From: Neochlamydia sp. S13
Lineage (GTDB): Bacteria > Chlamydiota > Chlamydiia > Chlamydiales > Parachlamydiaceae
Reading direction: 5' to 3'
DNA length: 64,000 nt
Assembly (NCBI RefSeq): GCF_000648235.2
Contig: NZ_AP017977.1
Coordinates: 1,798,001-1,862,000 of the forward strand
Shown here: piece by piece, positions 8,839 to 17,587 of the stretch
How the letters are laid out: each line of letters opens with the position of its first letter
Numbering within the stretch: position 1 is the first letter of the stretch
Made by a program: the position numbers and the translations under genes
The notes under the pieces: generated by a model
What the model saw: the letters and a program-made list of their open reading frames with translations, nothing else
The model's database searches: none
Told to the model about the DNA's origin: nothing

Positions 8839-9690
8839 ATGGTATATTCACACGATTTAAGAAAAAAAGCTTTGAATTATATAGAGAATGGCGGCTCAAT
8901 GGCCACAGCTAGTGGGGTGTTTGGCGTAACAGTTCGCACGTTAACAAACTGGATTAAGCGGAAAAAACAAGGTTGCCTAGCTCCTAAAAAAAGACGGCAG
9001 AGCCCCAGTAAAATTGATAGTGAAAAGCTAAAATTATATATAAAACAAAATCCTGATGCCTACCTTAGAGAAATAGCTGAGGCATTCGGAGTGACAATAA
9101 CTGCAGTTTTTTATGCCTGTAAAAGACTGAAAATCACTTTAAAAAAAAGACACCCTTCTACAAGGAAAGAGATGAGAATAAACGAGAGGAGTTTAGACAA
9201 AAGCTAGAAAACATTCCGGAAGAAAATAGGATTTACATAGATGAGAGCGGGATAAATGCCTACTTACAGCGCCAGCATGCAAGATCACCTATAGGAGAAA
9301 AGATTTATGGTGCTATAGCAGGTCGTTCATTTGCTAGAGAAAGCTTTATAGCAGCTAAATGCAAGTCTAAAATTTTAGCTCCTTTTTGTTATACAGGTAC
9401 TTGTAATTCTCTTCTGTTTAACTTTTGGCTAGAAAAAATTATTGATACCTGAACTTAAAGCAGGACAAGTTCTGATAATGGATAATGCTACCTTCCATAA
9501 ATCGCAAGCCACTCATGAACTTATTAAAAAGGCAGGGTGTGAGATTTTATTTTTACCGCCTTATTCTCCAGATCTAAACCCTATTGAAACCTTTTGGGCT
9601 AATTTTAAAAAGATTGTGGCAGCAAACTTAAGTAAGTTTTCGACTCTTGCTCAAACCATTGATTACTCTTTTTTAAGTATATGTTAATGA
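8839..9690 (+). pseudogene. IS630-type transposase (second type), frame-shifted
   Basis: Three frames make up one transposase. The first (8839-9207) has an N-terminal helix-turn-helix (ASGVFGVTVRTLTNWIKR). The second (about 9150-9451) has YIDESGINAYLQR, the first catalytic Asp. The third (about 9442-9687) has LIMDNATFHKS (second Asp) and LPPYSPDLNPIETFW (Glu). Two frame changes separate them, so no enzyme is made. The sequence differs clearly from the IS630 element at 2464-3624, so two IS630 lineages are present. Its right end runs into a truncated IS1634 element at about 9719. Confidence 0.82.
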
Positions 9691-9718
9691 CTAGAAATTT
9701 AAAATTCAAACCACTATA

Positions 9719-10703
9719 GTTAGCTTTAATCTTTTCTAAAATAGGCATAAGAGTATGCCCTTCATAGGTTGATCCTGGAAAAGCCTGGTATCCAATAGGC
9801 ATGCCTTGTTTAGTGACCATTAAGGAAATTAAAACTTGAGGCTGATTGAATTTAAGGTCTTTGCTATAACCATTTTGCTTAAATTCATCTTCTTGGAAAG
9901 ACTCAAAATAAAGGGTAGTAGCGTCAAAAAAAATCAGGTCGATTTTTTGTCCAAATAATTCTTTGGCTGTATTGTAAGCACAATCCTGTATAGCTTGCTG
10001 GGCCTCTTGATTTAAACAATCCATCATCCTATAAACACCTTGCAAGTTGATTTGTATCCCAAAGTCTTGCTCTAATTGCCTAACAGAGGCTCTTTTGCTA
10101 ACAGGATTAGCAATGCGAGCCATGACAATATGTTTTAATATTTCTGCACTTGCAATGTTTTTAAGAATATTTCCAAAACCTAGCTCTTCATAGATTTTTC
10201 CATAAATCTCATGAATGCCCACAATTGCACGCTGTTCCTCTTCTAGGTTTTTAAGGTTAACGTTTAACTCCTCACCGTTTAGCTTGGGCATGCTTTTTGA
10301 TTTGATCGCTTGCTGGGCCATTTCTTCAGGGCCAAAAAGATTGGGATTATGTTGGTGCTCTATCTTGCTCTTGATATGCTCCGCTAGCTCAACCATTTTT
10401 TTAAGTTCTTGCTCGTCCATAGCAATCCCTACATAGCGGACGATTCTTTGTTTAACTTTTTCTCCATCGCGCACCGATTCAACAATCTGCACAGATTTTC
10501 TAGGGCTATTAGGCGTGGTTTTTACTCTGACAAACATAAAAATTAGCTGTAAGTTTTCTTGGAATATAAAAGTTTTCTAAAAACAAAGCAAGATAAATGT
10601 TTAACTAGGCACTATAAGATAGAAAACAAAAAAATTACCGATGTATCTCTAGGAAAATTTGAAAAAATTTAGCGGTTTTGGAGATTAAAATGTTGAAGTC
10701 AGG
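9719..10703 (-). pseudogene. Truncated IS1634-type element (558-residue type), N-terminal half of the transposase
   Basis: From 10537 down to about 9719 the minus strand encodes about 270 residues nearly identical to the first half of the transposase at 34298-35974. The catalytic domain is then cut off and foreign codons follow. The upstream end of the element, ending in TGTTGAAGTCAGG, is at 10691-10703, abutting an IS4-type fragment. A Tyr replaces Asp in the GVDRMMDCL segment relative to the intact copy. Confidence 0.85.
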
Positions 10704-11061
10704 ACAAAGATCTTCAAAAACGAAGACGGCTCTATAGGCATTCTCCATATTGTGACTAACGACCTAAATCATGATTCTGATCCTATCTATGAAGTCTACC
10801 ACAAACGATGGCGCATAGAAGAGTATCACAAATCGATAAAGCAGAATACTAGCCTTGAGAAGTCACCCACCAAAATTGCTCGCTCTCAAAGGAATCATAT
10901 TTTTGCCTCTCTTATCGCTTATTGCAAGCTTGAATTTCTTAAAATTAAAACCTTACTCAATCACTTTGCTTTAAAATACAAGCTAATCCTTAAAGCCAAT
11001 CAGATGGCCTATCAAGAACTGCAAATTTTACAAAGGAATTTTATGTCGTCGTAAGGTGAGG
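10704..11061 (+). mobile_element. 3' third of the IS4-type element
   Basis: The segment is nearly identical to about 5864-6212 of the intact IS4-type element and encodes its last 100 or so residues, including the YHKRWRIEEYHKSIK signature, then ends in the terminal repeat CGTAAGGTGAG (11051-11061). The IS1634 end abuts it directly on the left, so the 5' two-thirds were removed when that element arrived or by a later deletion. Confidence 0.85.
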
Positions 11062-11079
11062 TAGTTATTAGTTTAAGGG

Positions 11080-12057
11080 CTAGAAAAGAGAAGTTTTACT
11101 GAACTCTCCCGGTACTTCTTGCACATATTTAGGGACCGCATAACCCGATAAATTAGCAGCTAGATAACGGATTAATTCACAACCTTGTCCTTGCTCTACC
11201 TCAAAATGGGCAGTCCCTTTTACCCGATCTAGCTGATGCATATAGTAAGGTAAAATCCCGTGATCTACCAATTTTTCACAGAGGAGTTTTTGAGTTTCCT
11301 TATCATCGTTAACGCCTTTTAAAAGCACGCACTGATTAAGAACAGGAATGCCTAAACATTGCACATTTTTAAGTCTTAAAAGAACTTCCTCATCTAGCTC
11401 GCGGGGATGATTGACATGGACTACAAACCAAATTTGTACACGACGGGCTCTTAAGATATCTAAAAACTCTTTATCAATCCTTTCCGGAATTCCGATAGGA
11501 AAACGAGTATGAAAGCGAACACGGCGGAGATGAGAAATCGAATCTAGTTGATCTAAAAGATTGCTTAATGTCCTATTTTCCAGCGATAAAGGATCTCCTC
11601 CGCTTAAGATAATTTCCTTAAGAGATAAGTCTCCTCGAATAAGCTCCAATTCGTTAGCAAAGCTAGTTTTTTTGCTATCGTACTCAAAATTTTGACGAAA
11701 GCAATACCTACAATGCATCGCACAAGCACTTGTGCAGACTAAAAGAGCCCGGCCTTTATATTTTTGCAAAAGTTTAGTTTCCTTTCGAAATAATTGATCC
11801 TGGACGGGGTCTAGCTGGAAGCCAGTAGCTTCCAGCTTTTCATCTAAGGCAGGAAGAAATTGCTTAAGAATAGGATCATCTAAACTTCCTTTAGTAATTT
11901 TTTGAGCAAGGCGGAGGGGTAAATTTAATTTAAACGAAGGATTTTTCAATATTCGCTCCCCCTGTTCAGGGGAAAGCTTTAAAAAGTCTACTAATTGATT
12001 CCAATTTGCGAAATTGCTGCGTTGTATTTGACGCCATAAAGTTGGAGAAGTCTGCAT
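11080..12057 (-). CDS. epmB: EpmB-like radical SAM lysine 2,3-aminomutase (EF-P modification)
   Basis: A 325-residue protein of the KamA/EpmB family. The radical SAM motif is intact as CAMHCRYCFRQNF (CxxxCxxC, about residues 111-118), binding a 4Fe-4S cluster and S-adenosylmethionine. LSGGDPLSL and the later HVNHPRELDEEV and NQCVLLKGVND segments are typical of the family. EpmB converts (S)-lysine to (R)-beta-lysine, which EpmA attaches to elongation factor P. The length fits EpmB (about 340) rather than the longer clostridial catabolic enzyme. AGG lies shortly before the ATG. It stands alone among insertion-sequence debris; neither EF-P nor EpmA is visible in the window. Confidence 0.85.
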   Translation of the reverse strand: MQTSPTLWRQIQRSNFANWNQLVDFLKLSPEQGERILKNPSFKLNLPLRLAQKITKGSLDDPILKQFLPALDEKLEATGFQLDPVQDQLFRKETKLLQKYKGRALLVCTSACAMHCRYCFRQNFEYDSKKTSFANELELIRGDLSLKEIILSGGDPLSLENRTLSNLLDQLDSISHLRRVRFHTRFPIGIPERIDKEFLDILRARRVQIWFVVHVNHPRELDEEVLLRLKNVQCLGIPVLNQCVLLKGVNDDKETQKLLCEKLVDHGILPYYMHQLDRVKGTAHFEVEQGQGCELIRYLAANLSGYAVPKYVQEVPGEFSKTSLF

Positions 12058-12117
12058 TTTACCTAATAAAAAAATTAGTCACCTTAAAACTAGCAGTTTG
12101 TAAATATTTTTTGCAAG

Positions 12118-12171
12118 CCAGCAATTCCCGCAAATAAAAATTTTAACGTTATTTACAGATAATCTTAAAGT
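12118..12171. repeat. 54-base dispersed repeat, copy A
   Basis: A sequence containing AAATAAAAATTTTAACG and TTATTTACAGATAA recurs with few differences at 15657-15710 in the same orientation. Copy A ends where an IS481 remnant starts. It has no coding content; it may be part of an older mobile element. Confidence 0.6.
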
Positions 12172-12436
12172 TGTCCTGGATAGTACTTAACCTGACAAAC
12201 ATGAGTTACCTAGCAGATACTATTTCTGTCAGTTGTAACTTATCTAACATTTTTCCTTGCGCAAGGTATTTTGAATCTAAGAATGTTTGTAAAGGCGCCT
12301 TACCAAAACAATACTTTCCTGTATGTGTTCTTTCGTTATTATACTCATTCATCCATTTATCCACATCCCCTTGATCTCCCTCCTTGCGATTCTTCAGCAT
12401 TTTTAAATACTTTCTTCCTAAAAGCTATGGCATAAA
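12172..12436 (-). pseudogene. IS481-type transposase, C-terminal scrap
   Basis: The minus strand encodes the same WMNEYNNERTHTGKYCFG segment and terminal LDKLQLTEIV as the copy at 1875-2066, with the terminal sequence TAGTACTTAACCTGACA beside it. Upstream codons are lost after about 12400. Confidence 0.8.
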
Positions 12437-12494
12437 ATTCGTTGTTTCTAATGCCTCAAAAAACACTTCCCTTACACGTAGGGTAGAATAGATT

Positions 12495-12698
12495 CGTGAA
12501 AGATGGAAAATCGAGCAAGACTATCAGCAGATGAAAGAGAAGTTAGAATTAGGACACTTTGAGGGAAGGCCATGGCTAGGCCTCCCTCATTATCTGACGT
12601 TATGTTTTATGACTTATAGCTTCTTACCCTTACTGAAACACCAGGCAAAAGATAAAAAAAATCTTAACGACTCTACCTCAAGTAAGAAGCTTGATTAA
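12495..12698 (+). pseudogene. C-terminal remnant of an IS4/IS701-type transposase
   Basis: An open stretch encodes RERWKIEQDYQQMKEKLELG followed by HFEGRPWLGLPHYL and ends at TAA 12696-12698. The R-x3-E-x6-K spacing in RWKIEQDYQQMK and the GHFEGRPW segment are typical of the C-terminal domain of IS701-like transposases. It differs from the IS4 element at 5060-6211, so it is a third DDE lineage. No N-terminal part is present nearby. Confidence 0.75.
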
Positions 12699-12785
12699 CA
12701 GCTTATTTTACATTACTATTTACCCTTTTTACCAAGCTATTCATGTCTTATCCAAAAAACTATTTTCTGATATCTCTTAGCCCTA

Positions 12786-12873
12786 ACAAAGTAGTATTAG
12801 ATAAGCTACAAATGACAAAAATAGTGTCTGCTAGATCTCTCATATTTGTCAGTTCAAGTGTTGTCTAGGGCAG
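12786..12873 (+). mobile_element. IS481-type terminal remnant, plus orientation
   Basis: The last codons (LDKLQMTKIVSAR) and the terminal repeat, here ending AGTTCAAGTGTTGTCTAGGG, match the IS481 end at 1841-1915 in the opposite orientation. Together with 12172-12436 it brackets the IS701-like scrap. Nothing else is seen between 12699 and 12785. Confidence 0.7.
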
Positions 12874-12884
12874 CAAACTCTTTT

Positions 12885-14213
12885 TTAAATGTGCAAATTA
12901 AATTGCAAGCGGATTTGTTGCAATATATCAACGCAATTTTTCATAAATTGCTCTTCTTTAGCAATATGATGTAAATGTTTGTCATTCTCATTTAATGACC
13001 AAGTTTTTCGCTCAATGGACCAGGCTAAAGCTTCTAATTCACTCTCGAATCTAGCCATTCTGTGTGGTGCAATCCGACCACAGGGGGAAGCATTTTCTTT
13101 AAAGTGACGTATAAGATTTTCACGCTCAGTGGCATTGATTTTAATCTCATTTTTTAAAGTTATTGATATATTTTCATTCTCTTGTAATTTTAGAATTTTT
13201 TGGACCTCCAAAATTTTTTCTATTATAGCAATTTGATCCTTTATATGATCATCGCGTAATTTATACATACGCTCATGAAGGCTTGCAAAGCCGTCTAATC
13301 CCATTTCTCCTGATAATTTTATTATATCAAGATAAACATTTATGATTTTAGCATATTTTTGATTGTCTTGTTCGATATTTATTTTTATAAGCATTGCCTC
13401 AATTGCTTGTGTTGCAAATTTTCTATGACTTTCCTCCATATTGAGTAAGGATTCTCTCATAATTTCTTCCCATTCACTTAACTCGACCACCACATCAGTA
13501 GATAATTTTTGCAAAGTCCTATTTAATTTTAAATATTCTTGCCCATATTGATGGTTAAATTTTAAAAAGGAGCTATAATTATTTCTCTTTTCTTCTCCAA
13601 GGTATACCGCCCTCCAACTAACACAAGGTTGATGATATTCATCATGATGTAATTGATTAAGTCTTTCGATCTCTAAAAATTGGCTAGCAACAGTTGGAGA
13701 GTTACTACCTGTATAACCTTTAAATATGCTTGTCAATCTAAATGCTTTGCACTTTTCAGCAAACCTTTGGCTAATTTTATCAAATTTTGCAAAAGCGCTA
13801 GTTATGGCTTTAATAGGAGTGTCAATTGATTCCTTGTTGAGCGATTGATTTCCGTCTTCTTCTTTCGATTCATATTCCTTGAGCTTAGGCATTTCTGCAA
13901 TTATTCTTTCTGATGGCACCTCTATTATCGTTAAAGCCTTATTAAATATGCCTGTTAAAGCAAGGACGTTTCTTTCCCTTTGTGTCTCTATAGTTTTGGC
14001 GTAACATTCGACATCATCTTCTATCTTAATTTCAGCCAGCATTATCTCACAGTTACTTTTTACAAGGTCTTCATACTCCTCATAAGCTTTACAAATTTTC
14101 ATCTTGGAATCCATACGTCCATGAAAACGTTGTTTTTGTTGATCCACCTCTTCACTAAACATCCTTGAAAATAAGTGAATAGACTCTGAGGCAATTGACA
14201 TTGGGGCATCCAT
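12885..14213 (-). CDS. Coiled-coil protein of unknown function
   Basis: I place the start at the ATG complementary to 14211-14213 (442 residues) because AAGGAGAG lies just upstream; the open frame extends to 14384, but that extension is Cys/Arg-rich and unlike the rest. The protein is charged and helical almost throughout, with long coiled-coil stretches. There is no signal peptide or membrane segment. Its C-terminus (DILQQIRLQFNLHI) is shared with the fragment at 8586-8795, so at least two paralogues existed here. The next gene upstream on the same strand (14614-15201) is also a small helical protein, though 400 bases separate them. No function is assigned. Confidence 0.68.
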   Translation of the reverse strand: MDAPMSIASESIHLFSRMFSEEVDQQKQRFHGRMDSKMKICKAYEEYEDLVKSNCEIMLAEIKIEDDVECYAKTIETQRERNVLALTGIFNKALTIIEVPSERIIAEMPKLKEYESKEEDGNQSLNKESIDTPIKAITSAFAKFDKISQRFAEKCKAFRLTSIFKGYTGSNSPTVASQFLEIERLNQLHHDEYHQPCVSWRAVYLGEEKRNNYSSFLKFNHQYGQEYLKLNRTLQKLSTDVVVELSEWEEIMRESLLNMEESHRKFATQAIEAMLIKINIEQDNQKYAKIINVYLDIIKLSGEMGLDGFASLHERMYKLRDDHIKDQIAIIEKILEVQKILKLQENENISITLKNEIKINATERENLIRHFKENASPCGRIAPHRMARFESELEALAWSIERKTWSLNENDKHLHHIAKEEQFMKNCVDILQQIRLQFNLHI

Positions 14214-14613
14214 AAATACTCTCCTTGCTATTTTAGCTAAATACTGTTTTAACCTGTAACGGTAGCGGACTATTCCATGCTGCATTTGCTGCGGGGTTGA
14301 GAGAAGCAGACAGCATTTACATGCTTTCGAGGCGCTGTGGGTGGGTGGTGGTGAAACGAGGAGAAGAATAAAACCTTTTATCAAATATTATTATTGACTC
14401 TCACTCTCTCTTGCATATTTTCTATTTAGCGTTATGCTCTGCTTCTTTGCCTTGGATCGTTAGTTTTTCCACCTTTATAGTGAGTTTTTATTTTTTCATA
14501 CGTCTAGCGTACTCTTTATCTTTATATGTAAAACTTTTGAATTGCATCAACTAATCATAAATTTAAGTTTTTTCTTTTAAACTTAGCTATGTAATTTTAA
14601 AAAATTTTCTATT
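14214..14613. other. Intergenic stretch between two helical-protein genes
   Basis: This 400-base gap is AT-rich. It holds the ribosome binding site of the 442-residue gene (about 14218-14226) and a Cys-rich open extension I do not accept as coding. I see no convincing promoter, terminator or RNA gene. Confidence 0.5.
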
Positions 14614-15201
14614 TCAGAATTTTGTGCTGTATGAATATCCATCTAAACTTGCTTCAAGCATTTTTATACCTTTGTTTCTCTTGTCAGATGCTACATCGAT
14701 GATTCCTTTCATACCTTGAGCTATGAGATCGAGTTGTATGTCGATTAACTCTTGATGAATTCTAACAGTTGTAGCAACAACTTCTTTCACAGCTGTATCT
14801 ATCTTATTCCTCAAAATAAATTTTTGTAGCATAGAATCTAGGACTACCTCTTTACTCTTTTCAGCCATCACTTTGGCAGTATGCTCAATAAATTTTTCAT
14901 CTACTTCTTGTGCTGTGCATATAAAAGCCTCTAGTTGTAATCTCAACTTTTCTGCAATTTTTGAAAGTTCATCTATTTTTGAAACGGTCAAATCCTCTAC
15001 TTGCTTAAAAAATGCTTCGCTAGCTTTGACGCTTAGTGGTCCCGCTTTTTCAGCATTTTGCAAATATTTAAAGTTAATACCTGATAGGTGATGGATAGAT
15101 CGACTATCTAAGAAACCTTGGAAATCTGCTTGGGCTGATTGTTCTGTTGATAAGGGTAGGGTCTTGGAGGAAAGACTTACGGTAGCACTTAAAGGTGTCA
15201 T
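14614..15201 (-). CDS. Helical protein of unknown function
   Basis: A 195-residue protein starting at the ATG complementary to 15199-15201. After a Ser/Thr-rich N-terminus of about 25 residues it is helical, with regular hydrophobic spacing from about 60 to 180 and a short aromatic C-terminus. In size and helical nature it resembles the 230-residue protein at 7670-8362, and both sit next to a larger coiled-coil protein, but I cannot show homology by eye. The binding site before the ATG is weak. No catalytic or membrane features are seen. Confidence 0.65.
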   Translation of the reverse strand: MTPLSATVSLSSKTLPLSTEQSAQADFQGFLDSRSIHHLSGINFKYLQNAEKAGPLSVKASEAFFKQVEDLTVSKIDELSKIAEKLRLQLEAFICTAQEVDEKFIEHTAKVMAEKSKEVVLDSMLQKFILRNKIDTAVKEVVATTVRIHQELIDIQLDLIAQGMKGIIDVASDKRNKGIKMLEASLDGYSYSTKF

Positions 15202-15802
15202 GATATAAACTCTACTTATTATTGCACTTAGGTCTATCTAATAGCTTAATTTCTTTAATTTTATGCTGCATTATAGGGAAATTACATAAAGATTTAATTC
15301 ACCCTTTTCATTATATAATCATGATCCCATCCGGCTTTCGTTCTCTTACCCTTGATTCTTAGCTTTTGTCTTTATCAGCTTTTAGGAGATTTCATAATGC
15401 ATTTTTTCAAAATAAATAGACTTTCGGGGCCGTGGTCTTTATGAACTTTGCTCTTAACTTCTTCATAAGAAATATCCTAATTGCCAATAAACCTTATGGT
15501 AAGTCGACCCGTTGAACTTCCCCACCAGCCTCTCTTAAAATGAGACTTAGAACCTCTCGATTTCATACCGTTCTCAATTAAGCAAACGTTCCTAATCATC
15601 CCTTTTTTCCAGTTTACAAATGGCCCTGTTTTTTCCCCACTATCTTTTCTATAAAGCAGCAATCCCCGCGAATAAAAATTTTAACGTTATTTACAGATAA
15701 CCTTAAGGTTTGCTTATCGAAAAGCAAGAGGATACCTTAAGCTTTCTTTGCCGAAGTTAATATTTACCACTGTAGTACCAAGCTATCTTTCTTTAAAAAC
15801 CT
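15202..15802. other. Intergenic region with a dispersed repeat
   Basis: This 600-base stretch has no convincing gene. It contains copy B of the 54-base repeat (15657-15710; copy A at 12118-12171). Short open frames on both strands lack binding sites and recognisable products. The region is probably old mobile-element debris. Confidence 0.5.
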
Positions 15803-15966
15803 GTAAGTGGTCATAGAGTATGCCCAGCTTTAGACGCGATTCTGCGGACATCTGCAATGCCAAAAATGCTCACAAATAGCTGTTTTTTCTATTTATTGTC
15901 CTTTCTAATTTATAGTAGACCCTTAGCATCAATGTCTTAAGTAGCCCCCGGCCGGTGACCGCTTAC
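15803..15966. mobile_element. Non-autonomous element (MITE) with IS66-like ends, copy A
   Basis: This 164-base element has no coding capacity. It begins GTAAGTGGTCA and ends TGACCGCTTAC, which reads GTAAGCGGTCA on the other strand, so the ends are inverted repeats. The 8 bases AAAAACCT occur on both sides (15795-15802 and 15967-15974), a perfect target duplication. GTAAG-type ends and an 8-base duplication are the known hallmarks of IS66-family elements. A related copy lies at 56527-56691. No IS66 transposase is visible in the window. Confidence 0.85.
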
Positions 15967-15984
15967 AAAAACCTTTAGAAAAAT

Positions 15985-17418
15985 TTAGATAGTTTGCAAA
16001 ACAGGTAATTTTTTCTTTTTTAATTCTTTGATAGGTTTGGCTAAAATAGCTACTTCCTCCCCTTTTGACACGGGTTGTAAAGTTTTTTCCTTTTCCGTCG
16101 TACGCGTCACATCTACCCCTAAAGAACCAAGCTTTTGAAAAAGCTCTCCATAGCCTCTGTCTAAGAAATGCAATCCCGAAATTACACTAGTTCCTTTAGC
16201 TAAGATTGCAGCCATTACATAAGCAAAACCTGCTCTTAAATCAGGAACAGAAATATCCCTAGCAACAAGAGGAGTATTACCTTTAACTATAATACTATGG
16301 CAAAAACTTTGGGAAGCAAAGCGGCATTCTTTACCACCTAAACATTGCCTAAAAAGCGTAATATCAGCTCCCATTTCCTTCAACACCTCCGTATAGCCAA
16401 AACGATTTTCATACACAGTTTCATGCACCACTGATGATCCTGTCGCCTGTGTAAGCAGCACAACGAAAGGCTGCTGCCAATCTGTCATGAAGCCGGGATG
16501 CACGTCTGTCTCTAGGTGGAGCCCGCCTTGAAGGGGCCCGTCATAGTAGAATTCAATTCCATTACTCTTAATTTCAAATCCTCCTCCTACCTCTCTAAGC
16601 TTATTTAAAAGAGTAATCATATTTTGATGCTGAGCGCCTTCCACAAAAACACGTCCTTTGGAACTTATAGCTGCTATTCCCCAAGAAGCTGCTTCAATAC
16701 GATCAGGGATCACGGTATGTTCCACTTCATAAAATCGTCGTGTGCCTTGGATATGTATCGTACGATCCACATCTAATGTAATAATGGCACCGAGTTTTTG
16801 CAAAAAAAGAATTAATTCTACAATTTCTGGTTCAATGGCTGCATTTTTTATTGTGGTTAAGCCCCGAGCTGTGACGGCTGCTAAAATGGTATTTTCTGTA
16901 GCTCCTACCGACGGAAAAGGCAAATGTACTAGCGTACCTTTCAGGCCATTGTGAGCATGAGCAAAATAAGCTCCTTCGCGCTTCATTCCTCTATATTCAA
17001 TAACAGCTCCTAATTTCTCTAGGGCAGCAATATGAAAATCTACCAAGCGCATTCCAATATTACATCCCCCCACCGTTGGCACAATAATATCTTCTTCAGT
17101 ACGTCCCAATAGCGCTCCAATCATCAAAATAGGAATTCGATTGGCTCCAGAGAACCTTTGAGGGATATAAGAAGTTTTAAGTTCTTTAGTAATCACTTCC
17201 ATGACCCCATTCACACGGTCCCACTGCACATCCATGCCTATTTCTTTACATAAATCTACTGTAACAGCCACATCCCCAATGTTAGGAACATTATAGAAGC
17301 GACATTTTTTATCTGAGAGAAGAGAGGCTACCAGCAGTTTAGTCATCGCATTTTTTGCACCTGCTGCTTTTACATGACCTTTTAAAGGGGTTCCGCCCTT
17401 AATTTTCAATATTTCCAT
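15985..17418 (-). CDS. murA: UDP-N-acetylglucosamine 1-carboxyvinyltransferase
   Basis: MurA catalyses the first committed step of peptidoglycan synthesis, transferring enolpyruvate from PEP to UDP-GlcNAc in the cytoplasm. I choose the ATG at 17418 (477 residues; start MEILKIKGGTPLKG), since the open extension to 17532 does not resemble MurA. Key residues are visible: the AGAKNA motif (Lys-Asn at 22-23), GGCNIGMR with the catalytic Cys at 119 and Arg at 123, TDWQQPF (Asp of the closed active site) and DLRAGFAY (Arg near the C-terminus). The Cys is notable because Chlamydia trachomatis MurA has Asp there and is fosfomycin-resistant. The C-terminal Lys-rich tail is longer than usual. It stands alone here, not beside argS. 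Confidence 0.95.
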   Translation of the reverse strand: MEILKIKGGTPLKGHVKAAGAKNAMTKLLVASLLSDKKCRFYNVPNIGDVAVTVDLCKEIGMDVQWDRVNGVMEVITKELKTSYIPQRFSGANRIPILMIGALLGRTEEDIIVPTVGGCNIGMRLVDFHIAALEKLGAVIEYRGMKREGAYFAHAHNGLKGTLVHLPFPSVGATENTILAAVTARGLTTIKNAAIEPEIVELILFLQKLGAIITLDVDRTIHIQGTRRFYEVEHTVIPDRIEAASWGIAAISSKGRVFVEGAQHQNMITLLNKLREVGGGFEIKSNGIEFYYDGPLQGGLHLETDVHPGFMTDWQQPFVVLLTQATGSSVVHETVYENRFGYTEVLKEMGADITLFRQCLGGKECRFASQSFCHSIIVKGNTPLVARDISVPDLRAGFAYVMAAILAKGTSVISGLHFLDRGYGELFQKLGSLGVDVTRTTEKEKTLQPVSKGEEVAILAKPIKELKKKKLPVLQTI

Positions 17419-17587
17419 GTTTTTAATGCAACCATACGTAAAAATTAATTTATTGTTAAATGCTCGAAAAAAAGCTCGATTATCCGTAGTTTTTTTGATT
17501 ATCTTATTAACAAAAAAAACTTTTAAATACAATAAGAATCTGAATTAAAGTTAATTTTTTTGGATAGATAAAATAAAGCACCTATTT

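Noticed and set aside
15477-15662. 61-codon minus-strand frame between the helical gene and the MITE
   Set aside because: No binding site, no homology recognised, and flanked by repeat debris.
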